Assembly: GCA_944383515.1 (NCBI GenBank)
Contig: CALWPV010000099.1
Span: forward strand, 1-40,278
Length of the DNA: 40,278 nt
Reading direction: 5' to 3'
From: an uncultured Clostridia bacterium
GTDB lineage: Bacteria; Bacillota; Clostridia; Lachnospirales; Bianqueaceae
Below are positions 8,038-16,976 of this stretch, piece after piece; position 1 is the first letter of the stretch, and every line of letters starts with the position of its first letter. Under the pieces are notes generated by a model. It saw only the letters and a list, made by a program, of their open reading frames with translations, searched no databases and was not told the origin of the DNA. The translations under genes were made by a program, and so were the position numbers.

Positions 8038-8931
8038 GTGACAACAGTGATTGGAGTACGGTTCCGGCACACAGGCCGGGTGTATTATTTTAGCCCCGGT
8101 CCGTACCGGATTGAAAAAGGAGATCATGTTATTGTCGAGACGGCTCGCGGCATTGAATACGGGCTGGTGGTTATGGCGCCGCGTTTAGCGGGAGAAAAAG
8201 ATATTGTTGCGCCGCTGCGCGACGTAATCCGAATTGCCACGGAGCGCGACAAACAGATCTACGAAGAAAATCAGGCGGCCGAGAAAGAAGCCTTTGCCAT
8301 TTGCAAAGAAAAAATCGCTCAGCACGGCCTCGATATGAATTTGATTGACGTGGAATACACTTTTGACGGCAATAAAATTTTGTTTTATTTTACGGCGGAG
8401 GGCCGGGTCGATTTTCGCGAACTGGTGAAGGATCTGGCGGCCGAGTTTCGCACGAGAATAGAGCTGAGACAAATTGGCGTGCGCGACGAAACGAAAATGG
8501 GAGGCGGCATTGGCATTTGCGGGCGTCCGTATTGCTGCTCCACGTTTTTAACGGACTTTGCTCCGGTTTCTATTAAAATGGCTAAAGAGCAGAACCTTTC
8601 GCTGAATCCGGCCAAGATTTCGGGAACCTGCGGGCGGCTGATGTGCTGCTTGAAATACGAAGAAAGCACCTATGAAGAGCTCAATCAGCGTATGCCCAGC
8701 GAAGGCGATATGGTGCAGACGCCCAGCGGCGTGGGCGAGGTGCTTCATGTGAATGTGCTGCGCCAGCTCATTAAAGTGGGTATTACACAGGAAAAGGGAG
8801 ACGTATTGATCGACGAATTCCCGCTGGAAGAGTTAAAAATTGTGAAACGGCGCCGCAGTCACAAAGGCAATCAAGAATATATCGATCAGGAAGAGCAAAA
8901 GCAGCTCAGAGAGCTGGAAAAAGAAAAGTAA
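8038..8931 (+). CDS. ricT: PSP1-domain protein RicT (YaaT), Fe-S component of the Y-complex
   Basis: A 297-residue PSP1-domain protein. In Bacillus, YaaT/RicT forms a complex with YlbF and YmcA that binds iron-sulfur clusters and supports RNase Y-dependent mRNA processing and development. The conserved cysteines are visible in GICGRPYCCSTF and GTCGRLMCCLKYEE, separated by about 35 residues. Start is GTG with GTGGAGGAAAC just upstream. The C-terminal tail is charged (Glu/Lys/Gln-rich). It lies directly downstream of holB, the standard position. The partners YlbF and YmcA are not in this window. Confidence 0.93.
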   Translation: MTTVIGVRFRHTGRVYYFSPGPYRIEKGDHVIVETARGIEYGLVVMAPRLAGEKDIVAPLRDVIRIATERDKQIYEENQAAEKEAFAICKEKIAQHGLDMNLIDVEYTFDGNKILFYFTAEGRVDFRELVKDLAAEFRTRIELRQIGVRDETKMGGGIGICGRPYCCSTFLTDFAPVSIKMAKEQNLSLNPAKISGTCGRLMCCLKYEESTYEELNQRMPSEGDMVQTPSGVGEVLHVNVLRQLIKVGITQEKGDVLIDEFPLEELKIVKRRRSHKGNQEYIDQEEQKQLRELEKEK

Positions 8932-8935
8932 GCAT

Positions 8936-8963
8936 AAGCCGCGATCCAACAGGAAAGCGGCTT
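8936..8963 (+). terminator. Weak terminator-like hairpin inside the tmk operon
   Basis: AAGCCGC at 8936-8942 pairs with GCGGCTT at 8957-8963, followed by TCCGTTTTA. The 7-bp stem and interrupted T-run suggest partial termination or mRNA end stabilisation between ricT and trmN6. Confidence 0.5.
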
Positions 8964-8984
8964 TCCGTTTTATGGGAGGGGCAT

Positions 8985-9725
8985 ATGGAACGAATCGATG
9001 AACTGCAGCGGGGCGGGTACCGGCTCATTCAGGATCCGGACAAGTTTTGCTTTGGAACCGACGCCGTGCTGCTGGCCGATTTTGCGAAGGCGCGGCGCGG
9101 CGAGCGCGTCATAGACCTGTGCAGCGGCAGCGGTGTGGTGCCGCTGCTTATGCTGGCCCGGTATCCTGGCGCGCGGTATACGGCGCTGGAAATTCAGCCG
9201 GACATTGCGGCCATGGCGCGGCGCTCCATGGCGCTCAATCAGGTACAGGAGCGCGTACAGGTTATAACCGGCGATCTTCGCAGCCTGCCGCCACAGCTAA
9301 GGCCGCATAGTTTTCATGTGGTTACGGTGAATCCGCCTTATATGCCGGTAGACGGGCGGCGGCGCAGCGCCAATCAGGCGGTGCAAATCGCGCGCAGCGA
9401 GGTTTGCTGTACGCTAACCGACGTAGTACGCGCGGCGGCTGCGCTGCTCACCGATAAAGGGCGGCTTTATATGGTGCACCGGCCGCAGCGCCTCGTCGAT
9501 ATCTTTGAGGCAATGCTAGCCTGCCGCATAGAACCCAAGCGCCTGCAATGGGTGCATCCCTATGCAGACAAAGAGCCTACGCAGGTGCTTATTGAGGGCG
9601 TGCTGGGAGGCGGCCGCGAGCTGCGCGTTACCCCTCCGCTCATTACCTACGAAGCGCCGGGGGTATATACCAAACCAATGCTGGAGGTGTATGGACAAGA
9701 TGGTCACCATTCGGACATGTCCTAG
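8985..9725 (+). CDS. trmN6: tRNA1(Val) (adenine-37-N6)-methyltransferase family (YabB)
   Basis: A 246-residue SAM-dependent N6-adenine methyltransferase. The N-terminal DELQRGGYRLIQDPDKFCFG segment with FGTDAVLLADF is diagnostic of the TrmN6/YabB group. SAM motif I is seen as VIDLCSGSGVVPLL, and the catalytic NPPY motif occurs as VNPPYMPVDG at about residues 115-124. The family modifies A37 of tRNA-Val in Escherichia coli; the exact substrate in Clostridia is not established. It follows ricT and precedes rsmI as in Bacillus, except that a DUF362 ferredoxin gene is placed between them, overlapping its 3' end. Confidence 0.88.
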   Translation: MERIDELQRGGYRLIQDPDKFCFGTDAVLLADFAKARRGERVIDLCSGSGVVPLLMLARYPGARYTALEIQPDIAAMARRSMALNQVQERVQVITGDLRSLPPQLRPHSFHVVTVNPPYMPVDGRRRSANQAVQIARSEVCCTLTDVVRAAAALLTDKGRLYMVHRPQRLVDIFEAMLACRIEPKRLQWVHPYADKEPTQVLIEGVLGGGRELRVTPPLITYEAPGVYTKPMLEVYGQDGHHSDMS

Positions 9726-10833
9726 TTATCAGGAAGAAACCATAAGCGCCGCGCTGCGCCAGGCGCTGGCAGACATAGGCGGACTGGACGCCTATGCGCG
9801 CCCGGGGGAGACGGTGCTGCTCAAGGTCAATTTAGTTATGGGAAAAGGACCGGAGGCGGCCGCTACCACCCATCCGGCGCTGGTCAGCGCCCTGGCGCGG
9901 CTTCTCATAGCCCATGGCTGCCGGGTGCTCATTGGCGACAGCCCCGGCGGCCCCTTCAACGCCGTCATGCTGCGGCGCGTCTATCACCTTACGGGTATGG
10001 ACCGCGCGGCCGCGGCAAGCGGCGCCGAGCTCAGCTACTCTACCGAAACCAAAACCATTTCCTGCGCGGCAGGAAAAATTTTGAAGTCGCTTACCGTTAC
10101 GGCTATGAGCCAAGAGGTCGATAAAGTTATTTCTGTATGCAAGCTAAAGACACATGGCATGATGACCTATACCGGGGCGGCTAAAAATATGTTTGGAACC
10201 ATTCCCGGTACGGTAAAAGCGGAATATCATGTGCGCATGCCTAAAATGGAAGACTTTGCCGACGCGCTGCTCGATATTTGCGAAGCGACCCGGCCGGTGC
10301 TTTCGATTATGGACGCGGTGATCGGCATGGAAGGGAACGGCCCTACGGGAGGATCGCCGCGGAAAATCGGCGCCCTGCTGGCATCGCCCAGTCCGTACGA
10401 ACTAGATCTGGCGGCGGCCCACCTGATTGGGCTTGGCAAGGAGCAGGTGCTAACCCTGCAAAAAGCGGCAGAGAGAGCGCTGGCGCCGGCGGTATTTGCA
10501 GAGCTGAGCCTGGCGGGCGATCCTCCGGAGCGCTTTATGATTCCCGATTTTAAGCTTCCCGATCACATTCATGCCGATGTATCGGCAAACGGCTTTTTGC
10601 CAAAGTGGCTTATGCAATGGACGCGGCCTAAGGTGCGGGTTGATCCGCAGCGCTGCGTGGGCTGCGGCGACTGCGCCGCCAACTGTCCGGCCAAAGTAAT
10701 TACTATGAAAAACCGGCGTCCGGTGGTCGATTATCGCCGGTGCATTCGGTGTTACTGCTGTCAGGAGCTTTGTCCGCGCACGGCTGTGAGCGTGAAAGAG
10801 TCCTGGATTTTTAAAATAGCTAATCGCCTATAA
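9691..10833 (+). CDS. DUF362 protein with C-terminal two [4Fe-4S] ferredoxin domain
   Basis: About 380 residues. The N-terminal DUF362 domain (residues about 1-290) is recognised by VLLKVNLVMGKGPEAAATTHP, the GDSPGG segment and CKLKTHGMMTYTGAAKNMFG. The C-terminal ferredoxin module has two four-cysteine motifs, CVGCGDCAANCPAK and CIRCYCCQELCPRTAV. Its role is unknown; an electron-transfer function is likely from the clusters. The chosen start overlaps trmN6 by 35 bases. GGAGG is only 3 bases from this ATG and 12 from a second ATG at 9700, so the exact start is open. The gene is not part of the usual Bacillus version of this operon. Confidence 0.85.
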   Translation: MDKMVTIRTCPSYQEETISAALRQALADIGGLDAYARPGETVLLKVNLVMGKGPEAAATTHPALVSALARLLIAHGCRVLIGDSPGGPFNAVMLRRVYHLTGMDRAAAASGAELSYSTETKTISCAAGKILKSLTVTAMSQEVDKVISVCKLKTHGMMTYTGAAKNMFGTIPGTVKAEYHVRMPKMEDFADALLDICEATRPVLSIMDAVIGMEGNGPTGGSPRKIGALLASPSPYELDLAAAHLIGLGKEQVLTLQKAAERALAPAVFAELSLAGDPPERFMIPDFKLPDHIHADVSANGFLPKWLMQWTRPKVRVDPQRCVGCGDCAANCPAKVITMKNRRPVVDYRRCIRCYCCQELCPRTAVSVKESWIFKIANRL

Positions 10834-10848
10834 AAAGGAGGGGGACAC

Positions 10849-11688
10849 GTGGAAGGAACTTTATATGTATGCCCTACGCCGATCGGGAATATAAAGGACG
10901 TGAGCGAGCGCGTGCTGGAAACGCTGCGCGCGGCCGATCTGGTGGCGGCAGAAGATACCCGCAATACGGGGCAGCTTCTTAGCCGTTACCAGATTAAGGC
11001 CGAGCTAATTAGTTATCACCAGCATAACGAAAAAGAGCGCACCGAGCAGCTGGTGCAAAAGCTCAAAGACGGAATGCAGATTGCGCTGGTTACCGACGCG
11101 GGCATGCCTGCCATTTCGGATCCCGGCCAAATTCTGGTGCGCCGCTGCCATGAAGAAGGCGTTACGGTTACGGCGCTGCCCGGCCCCTGCGCGTTTGTTA
11201 CGGCGCTGGCTATGAGCGGCTTAGATTCACGCCGGTTTACGTTTGAGGGCTTTTTGCCGGTCGATAAAAAAGAACGCGCGGCCATACTGGAAGATCTGCG
11301 GGAAGGAAAGCGCACCATGATTTTTTATGAAGCGCCTCACCGCCTGCGGGAAACGCTGCGCCTTATGGCGGACGCGGCGGGCGCAAGGCCGGCGGCGGCG
11401 GTGCGCGAGGTATCGAAGAAGTTTGAGCAGGTTCAGTATATGACGCTGGCAGCGCTGGCGCAGTATTATGAAGAGCAGGAGCCGCGCGGCGAGTATGTCA
11501 TTGTAATTGAAGGCAAGAGCCGCGAGCAGCTTGCGCGCGATGCGCGCAGCCGCTTTGAGGATTTGAGTCTGGAAGAACATATGGCGCTGTATCAGGACAG
11601 GCCTGAAAAAGAAGCCATGAAGGCGGTGGCGAAAGACCGCGGCATTTCTAAACGCGAAGTGTATGCGGCGCTGAAGCGGGAATCGTAG
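10849..11688 (+). CDS. rsmI: 16S rRNA (cytidine-1402-2'-O)-methyltransferase
   Basis: Methylates the ribose of C1402 in the decoding centre of 16S rRNA using SAM. The protein has 279 residues, normal for the family. The hallmarks are LYVCPTPIGNIKDVSERVLE at the N-terminus, AAEDTRNTGQLLSRY, VTDAGMPAISDPGQ and FEGFLPVDKKER. Start is GTG, preceded by AAGGAGGGGG. It is the last gene of the tmk operon. The next gene has its own promoter at 11730. Confidence 0.95.
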   Translation: MEGTLYVCPTPIGNIKDVSERVLETLRAADLVAAEDTRNTGQLLSRYQIKAELISYHQHNEKERTEQLVQKLKDGMQIALVTDAGMPAISDPGQILVRRCHEEGVTVTALPGPCAFVTALAMSGLDSRRFTFEGFLPVDKKERAAILEDLREGKRTMIFYEAPHRLRETLRLMADAAGARPAAAVREVSKKFEQVQYMTLAALAQYYEEQEPRGEYVIVIEGKSREQLARDARSRFEDLSLEEHMALYQDRPEKEAMKAVAKDRGISKREVYAALKRES

Positions 11689-11729
11689 GCTGCGGCGCGA
11701 GCTTTCACAATTTATTCATTTCTGCGGCG

Positions 11730-11758
11730 TTGCCCTGAGCGGGGTTTTGGTATATAAT
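11730..11758 (+). promoter_or_regulatory. Promoter upstream of the HIT gene
   Basis: TTGCCC at 11730-11735 and TATAAT at 11753-11758, spacing 17. The -35 box matches the consensus at four of six positions. The gene starts 53 bases after the -10 box. Confidence 0.65.
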
Positions 11759-11811
11759 AACTGAGAAGAGAAACAGACGGAGTGCTAAGGCACTTTGAAA
11801 TGGAGGTTTCT

Positions 11812-12231
11812 ATGGCTGATTGTATTTTTTGTAAAATTGCGGCGGGAGAGATTGCGTCGCATACGGTGTATGAAGACGCGCTGTTTCGGGTGATTATGGA
11901 TTTGAATCCGGCCAGCCCGGGACATATGCTGATTTTGCCGAAGGCGCATTATCAGGACTTTTTTGAGCTGCCTAACGAGGTGGCGAGCGCGGCCATGCTC
12001 CTTGCTAAACGCCTGGCGCTGGCGGCGAAAAAGGCGCTGCCAATGGATGGGCTGAATATTGTGCAGAACAATGGCAAGGCCGCGGGGCAGAGCGTTATGC
12101 ATTACCACCTGCACGTGGTGCCGCGCTACCAGGGCGTAGCGTTTAAGCTGGGAGAGGGCAGCGCTACGCAGCAGGAGCTGGCCGAGCAGGCAGAGTGCAT
12201 TCGGGCTGCTTTGGAAGAGGCAGAGCGCTAA
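11812..12231 (+). CDS. HIT (histidine triad) family nucleotide hydrolase
   Basis: A 139-residue HIT protein of the HinT/Hit type, which hydrolyses nucleoside phosphoramidates or related nucleotides. The start at 11812 gives the canonical MADCIFCKIAAGEI opening with a zinc-type CxxC, behind a TGGAGG ribosome site. A start 10 codons upstream would add unrelated residues. The catalytic triad is in HYHLHVVPR at about residues 97-105. It is the first gene of an apparent operon with murG, the galK-galT fusion and a cyclophilin; the next gene follows by 15 bases. No functional link to murG is known to me. Confidence 0.93.
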   Translation: MADCIFCKIAAGEIASHTVYEDALFRVIMDLNPASPGHMLILPKAHYQDFFELPNEVASAAMLLAKRLALAAKKALPMDGLNIVQNNGKAAGQSVMHYHLHVVPRYQGVAFKLGEGSATQQELAEQAECIRAALEEAER

Positions 12232-12246
12232 GCGAGGCATTTTCTT

Positions 12247-13320
12247 ATGCAACCGCTGGTGTTTTTAACAGGCGGCGGTACGGCCGGGCATGTTACTCCG
12301 AACCTGGCGCTGGTTCCGCTGCTGAGCCAAAAGGGCTATCGCATCGGTTACATAGGAAGAAAAAACAGTATTGAAGAACAACTGGCTAAGGGAGCGGCCC
12401 TGCCGTTTTATCCGATTCATGCGGGGCGGCTGCATCGAGACTTTAATCTGGAAAACTGGGTGAGCCCGCTGCAAAATCTGTGGGGCACAGCCCAGGCGGC
12501 GCGGCTGATCCGCAGGGAAAAGCCGGCGGTTATTTTTTGTAAGGGCGGCTTTGTGAGCGTGCCGGTAGCGCTGGCGGGGCATATGCAGGGCGTGCCGGTT
12601 ATTTTGCACGAGTCCGATATGACGCCGGGGCTGGCTAACCGGCTCTGTCTGCCGGCGGCCGACGTGGTATGCACCGGGTTTGAGGAAACGCTGGGCTATC
12701 TGCCGCACAAAAAAGCGATTTATACGGGCACCCCGGTGCGCGGGGAGCTGCTTGGCGGCAGCGCGGAAGAAGGCCGGCGCATTACCGGCTTGCAAGGCCG
12801 CAGGCCAGTGGTTTTAATTATGGGCGGCAGCAGCGGCGCGGGCGCAATCAATGCAGTGGTAGGTCCGGGCGCGGCGTATCTGACCGAGCGGTACCAAATT
12901 GTGCATTTATGCGGACGAAAGCAGGTACAGGGCTGCGAGCCGCGCCGCGGCTATTTTCCCATGGCATACGCGGGCAAGGAGCTGCCGCATCTCTATGCGC
13001 TGGCCGACATAGTGGTTAGCCGCGCGGGAGCGAATGCGCTGGCAGAGATTCTGCTATTAAAAAAGCCAAACATTTTAATACCGCTGCCCAAAGCGGTGAG
13101 CCGCGGCGATCAGATTTTAAATGCGACAAGCTTTGCCGGCAAAGGCTATAGCTATGTATTGCCGCAGGAAGAGCTAACGGTAAAGCGGCTGCGGCAGGCG
13201 CTGGATCAGGTGTATGCGGAGCGAGAAGGCTACCGGCGCGCCATGATAAATAGTAAGGGATCCGAAGCAGCGAAGGCTGTGCTGCGCGTTATTGAACGCG
13301 CGGCGGCTAAATCAAAATAA
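12247..13320 (+). CDS. murG: MurG: lipid II-forming GlcNAc transferase (first copy)
   Basis: Transfers GlcNAc from UDP-GlcNAc to lipid I to make lipid II at the inner face of the membrane, in peptidoglycan synthesis. The protein has 357 residues in two GT-B domains. The N-terminal loop GGGTAGHVTPNLAL, the membrane-side FCKGGFVSVPVALAG, the HESDMTPGLANRL segment, the glycine-rich IMGGSSGAGAIN and the nucleotide-binding SRAGANALAEILLL are visible. This is the clostridial MurG type. A second copy at 22459 is similar along its full length. Here it lies between a HIT gene and the galactokinase-uridylyltransferase fusion, outside any mur/fts division cluster. Confidence 0.93.
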   Translation: MQPLVFLTGGGTAGHVTPNLALVPLLSQKGYRIGYIGRKNSIEEQLAKGAALPFYPIHAGRLHRDFNLENWVSPLQNLWGTAQAARLIRREKPAVIFCKGGFVSVPVALAGHMQGVPVILHESDMTPGLANRLCLPAADVVCTGFEETLGYLPHKKAIYTGTPVRGELLGGSAEEGRRITGLQGRRPVVLIMGGSSGAGAINAVVGPGAAYLTERYQIVHLCGRKQVQGCEPRRGYFPMAYAGKELPHLYALADIVVSRAGANALAEILLLKKPNILIPLPKAVSRGDQILNATSFAGKGYSYVLPQEELTVKRLRQALDQVYAEREGYRRAMINSKGSEAAKAVLRVIERAAAKSK

Positions 13321-13338
13321 GAGGGAGAAAACCAGGGT

Positions 13339-16059
13339 ATGCGAATACTAGACGAGTTTCAAAAACGCTACGGAGAAGGCGAAGCGGCGGTATATTTTGC
13401 GCCGGGGCGCGTCAATTTAATTGGCGAGCATATTGATTATAACGGCGGCAAAGTATTTCCCTGTGCGCTGAGCTTTGGCACGTATCTGGCGGTTCGACTA
13501 CGCGAGGACCGCACGGTGCGTCTGGCAAGCGTAACATTTCCGCAGGTGATCACGGTTTCGCTGGATCATATGGTATACGACGAGAAAGACGGTTGGGGCA
13601 ATTACCCCAAAGGCGTGATCAAAGAATTTCAAATGAGAGGACATGAGCTGGGCGGCATGGACATTCTGCTGCTGGGCGAAATTCCGAACGGCTCCGGCCT
13701 GTCTTCTTCCGCGTCGGTGGAAGTGGTTATGGCTACTATGCTTAACGACGTCTTTCACTGTGGGTACGACAAAGTAACGCTGGTACAAATGTGCCAGCAC
13801 TCTGAAAACACATTCAACGGCGTGGCCTGCGGCATTATGGATCAGTTTGCCGTAGGGCTGGGGCGGGAAGACCAGGCCGTTTTGCTAGACTGCGCCACAT
13901 TGGAGTATCAGTACGCGCCTCTGCATTTGGAGGGCCTGAGCCTGGTTATTGGCAATACCAAAAAGCGCCGCGGCCTAGCCGATAGTAAATATAACGAGCG
14001 GCGCGCCGAGTGCGAACGGGCGCTGGCCGATTTGCAGCGCGAGCTTAGCATTCAGGCGCTCTGCGATTTAACGCCTGAAGTCTTTGAAAAATACCGCTAT
14101 TTAATTCGCGGACAAAAAGAGCTCATGCGCGCGCAGCATGCCGTATACGAAAACGAACGCGTGCGGCAGGCAGCGCGGGCGCTGGAGCGCGGCGATATGG
14201 CGCGCTTTGGTCAGCTCATGAACGAGTCGCACGATTCGCTGCGCGATCTGTACGAGGTTACGGGGCCGGAGCTTGACGCTATGGTTGAAGAAGCGCGGCG
14301 CGTGCCGGGCACGCTCGGCAGCCGTATGACGGGCGCTGGATTTGGCGGCTGCACCGTGAGCCTGGTGCGCAGCGATCAGGTCGAAACCTTTATTCAGCAG
14401 GTTGGCGCGGCATACCAAAAGCGCACCGGCCTCAAACCGGAGTTTTACGTGGCGCGGGCCGGTCAGGGCGCGCACCGCGTAGACGAACCCATTGCGTTTT
14501 TGGTGGAGCAGCTGCTTTGTTACGGGCTTGACAAAAAGCTGATTGAGCGCGAAGACGTTGTTTTCGTTCGCAACCAGCTTTTAGAGCAGCTGCGATGCGA
14601 AGAACCGTACGAGAAAACCGAGGGCACATTGCCATGCCGGGAAGCGTTTGCCGCCATGCGGCAAAAAATACAGGGCAATTCTCCGGCGCCGGTACTGGAC
14701 AAGATTTTAGATTATATGGTTGATCGCGGCCTTATTGAAGACGAAACGGTGACGCGGCGAGATTTAATGGACGCGCGGCTGATGGGATTTTTTATGCCGC
14801 GGCCTTCCGAGGTGGCGAAAGAGTTTGAGCGGCTGCGCCTGCAGGATCCGCGGCAGGCGTCGGAGTATTTTTACCAGCTTTCGCGGGCCGGCCATTACGT
14901 TATGGACGAGAGAATCGAGAAGAATCTATACTGGCTGGCGGAGACGCCCTATGGAAATTTAGAGATTACGATTAACCTGTCTAAGCCGGAAAAAGATCCG
15001 CGCGAGATTGCGAAGCTGCGCACCATGAAGAGCGCGGCGTATCCCAAATGCCTGCTTTGCCCGGAAAATGTGGGCTATGCGGGGCGGCTGAACCACCCGG
15101 CCCGGCAAAACCTGCGGCAGATTCCTATTACGCTGCAGACAGAGCAGTGGTATTTGCAGTATTCGCCGTATGTATATTATCAGGAGCACTGTATTTTGCT
15201 TAAGGGCGAGCATGTGCCCATGAAAATTACCGAAACCACATTTCGACGGCTGATTCAGTTTATTGAGCTGATGCCACATTACTTTATGGGTTCCAATGCG
15301 GGGCTGCCGGTAGTAGGGGGTTCTATTTTAAATCACGAGCACTACCAGGGCGGACATCACGTTTTCCCCATTGAGAAGGCCAGCGTTCGCCAGGTGTATA
15401 AGTTCCGCGGCTTTGAAGAGATTTCGGTTAGCGTGATTAACTGGCAAATGTCATGCATTCGGCTGTCTGGACGCGATAAAGAGAAGCTCATTGAGCTGGC
15501 AACGCATATTCTGCATTTCTGGGAAGACTACAGCGACGAACGGGTGCAGATTCTGGCGCAGACCAATGGCGAGAAGCATAACGCGATTACGCCGATTGCC
15601 CGGTTTAACGAGAAGGGTGAGTATGAGCTGGATCTGGTGCTGCGCAACAACCGTACTTCACAGGAGTACCCCGATGGCATTTTCCATCCGCATCCGGAGC
15701 TGCACCACATTAAAAAGGAAAACATTGGGTTAATTGAGGTAATGGGACTGGCGGTGCTGCCGGGACGCCTGCAGGGCGAGCTCGAAATGATTGTGCCAAT
15801 CCTGACCGGACGCGTGTCTATGGAAAGCATGACGCCGGAGGAAGCGGAGCGCATCGGCAAGCATGTGCCGTGGATTTTGGACATGCAAAAGCGGTATGGC
15901 GTAATTGAGAGCGAGGCCAAGGCGCGCGAAGTGCTGCGGCGCGAGGTCGGCGCTATTTTCTCACAGGTTTTGGAAGATGCCGGCGTGTATAAGAACACGT
16001 TAGAAGGCATGGAGGCGTTTGACCGTTTCATGCTGAAAGCCGGATTTTTAAGAAAATAA
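13339..16059 (+). CDS. galK/galT: Galactokinase fused to class II galactose-1-phosphate uridylyltransferase
   Basis: One open frame of 906 residues holds two complete Leloir enzymes. Residues about 1-385 are galactokinase: GRVNLIGEHIDYNGGK near residue 30, the ATP loop GSGLSSSASVEV near 115-126, and SRMTGAGFGGCTVSLV near 330-345. Residues about 386-906 are a class II (Bacillota-type) uridylyltransferase, beginning at IAFLVEQLLCYGLDKKLI. The active-site region GGSILNHEHYQGGHH is near residues 660-675, and LHHIKKENIGLIEVMGLAV lies near 790-810. The two halves are normally separate adjacent genes (about 390 and 500 residues), and here they join with almost no linker. Together they would convert galactose to galactose-1-phosphate and then, with UDP-glucose, to UDP-galactose and glucose-1-phosphate. 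The matching epimerase galE is 5 kb downstream. The gene follows murG by 18 bases. Confidence 0.93.
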   Translation: MRILDEFQKRYGEGEAAVYFAPGRVNLIGEHIDYNGGKVFPCALSFGTYLAVRLREDRTVRLASVTFPQVITVSLDHMVYDEKDGWGNYPKGVIKEFQMRGHELGGMDILLLGEIPNGSGLSSSASVEVVMATMLNDVFHCGYDKVTLVQMCQHSENTFNGVACGIMDQFAVGLGREDQAVLLDCATLEYQYAPLHLEGLSLVIGNTKKRRGLADSKYNERRAECERALADLQRELSIQALCDLTPEVFEKYRYLIRGQKELMRAQHAVYENERVRQAARALERGDMARFGQLMNESHDSLRDLYEVTGPELDAMVEEARRVPGTLGSRMTGAGFGGCTVSLVRSDQVETFIQQVGAAYQKRTGLKPEFYVARAGQGAHRVDEPIAFLVEQLLCYGLDKKLIEREDVVFVRNQLLEQLRCEEPYEKTEGTLPCREAFAAMRQKIQGNSPAPVLDKILDYMVDRGLIEDETVTRRDLMDARLMGFFMPRPSEVAKEFERLRLQDPRQASEYFYQLSRAGHYVMDERIEKNLYWLAETPYGNLEITINLSKPEKDPREIAKLRTMKSAAYPKCLLCPENVGYAGRLNHPARQNLRQIPITLQTEQWYLQYSPYVYYQEHCILLKGEHVPMKITETTFRRLIQFIELMPHYFMGSNAGLPVVGGSILNHEHYQGGHHVFPIEKASVRQVYKFRGFEEISVSVINWQMSCIRLSGRDKEKLIELATHILHFWEDYSDERVQILAQTNGEKHNAITPIARFNEKGEYELDLVLRNNRTSQEYPDGIFHPHPELHHIKKENIGLIEVMGLAVLPGRLQGELEMIVPILTGRVSMESMTPEEAERIGKHVPWILDMQKRYGVIESEAKAREVLRREVGAIFSQVLEDAGVYKNTLEGMEAFDRFMLKAGFLRK

Positions 16060-16078
16060 TGAAAGGAACAGAAACAAG

Positions 16079-16879
16079 GTGAAAAGAAAAACATGGAAAA
16101 ACGCGGCGGCGCTGCTGGCAGTAGTTGTTATTATGCTAACGTGCTTAACCGGGTGCGGTACGGCGGATTATGAGAAGCAGTTTTCGGAACCGGACGAGGG
16201 CGATACGATTGCCGTAATTCATACGAATTTGGGCGACATTACCGTGCGCTTTTTTGAAGACGAGGCGCCGAAAGCGGTGGAGAATTTTGTTACGCACGCG
16301 CAGGAAGGGTATTATGACGGCCTTGAATTTTTCCGCGTGATCGATGACTTCATGATTCAAAGCGGCGATCCGGAGAACACCGGGCGCGGCGGCGAAAGCA
16401 TTTGGGGCGGTACGTTTGAAGACGAAATGGTTGACTATTTAAGCCCCTATTATGGCGCGCTGTGTATGGCCAATAAAGGTACGGATACCAACGGAAGCCA
16501 GTTCTTTATTGTGACTTCGCAGGATAAAGACACGACAACGCTGGAAACCGTCAACGAAACGGCGGCCAAGGCGGAAAAAGTGGATCAGGCGAAAATCGAC
16601 AAGTATAAAGAAGTAGGCGGCGCCATGTGGCTGGACTCACAGGTTAGCGTTTTGTATGAATCCGCCTACCCGTATACGGCGTCTTCGCACACGGTGTTTG
16701 GCCAGGTGCTGGACGGTATGGACGTAGCGGAAGCCATTGCGGCGCTCCCCACGTACACGGCGGAGGAAGCCGATGACGCGACCATTGACGATCCGGAGCA
16801 GACCGATGTGCTAGAAAATAAACCCAAAGAAGAGGCATACATTATTAATATTGAAATCACCACCTATCAGCCGGAATAA
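16079..16879 (+). CDS. Lipoprotein cyclophilin-type peptidyl-prolyl isomerase
   Basis: A 266-residue secreted foldase anchored by lipid. The signal peptide runs to an LTGC lipobox at about residues 20-23 (GTG start, AAAGGAAC upstream). The cyclophilin core begins at IAVIHTNLGDITVRFFEDEAPKAVENF and includes EFFRVIDDFMIQSGDP, NGSQFFIVTSQ and HTVFGQVLDGMDVAEAI. An extra charged segment of roughly 35 residues lies between the NGSQFFIV strand and the HTVFG motif, and an acidic segment precedes the last strand. It probably helps proteins fold outside the membrane. It is the last gene of its operon; a terminator follows. Confidence 0.92.
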   Translation: MKRKTWKNAAALLAVVVIMLTCLTGCGTADYEKQFSEPDEGDTIAVIHTNLGDITVRFFEDEAPKAVENFVTHAQEGYYDGLEFFRVIDDFMIQSGDPENTGRGGESIWGGTFEDEMVDYLSPYYGALCMANKGTDTNGSQFFIVTSQDKDTTTLETVNETAAKAEKVDQAKIDKYKEVGGAMWLDSQVSVLYESAYPYTASSHTVFGQVLDGMDVAEAIAALPTYTAEEADDATIDDPEQTDVLENKPKEEAYIINIEITTYQPE

Positions 16880-16914
16880 GTTTGGAAAAAAACGGATTTT
16901 AAGTGGGAAACCAA

Positions 16915-16950
16915 GGGCAAATTTCGCAAAAAGTTTGCCCTTTACTCTTT
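16915..16950 (+). terminator. Intrinsic terminator after the cyclophilin gene
   Basis: GGGCAAA at 16915-16921 pairs with TTTGCCC at 16934-16940, followed by a T-rich tail (TTTACTCTTT). It partly overlaps the -35 box of the downstream promoter. Confidence 0.75.
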
Positions 16951-16976
16951 ACAGACTATGCAAAAGGTGATAAAAT
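16948..16976 (+). promoter_or_regulatory. Promoter of the pyruvate:ferredoxin oxidoreductase gene
   Basis: TTTACA at 16948-16953 and TAAAAT at 16971-16976, spacing 17, with a TG one base before the -10 box. It implies a 5' leader of about 95 bases before the start at 17077. Confidence 0.7.
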
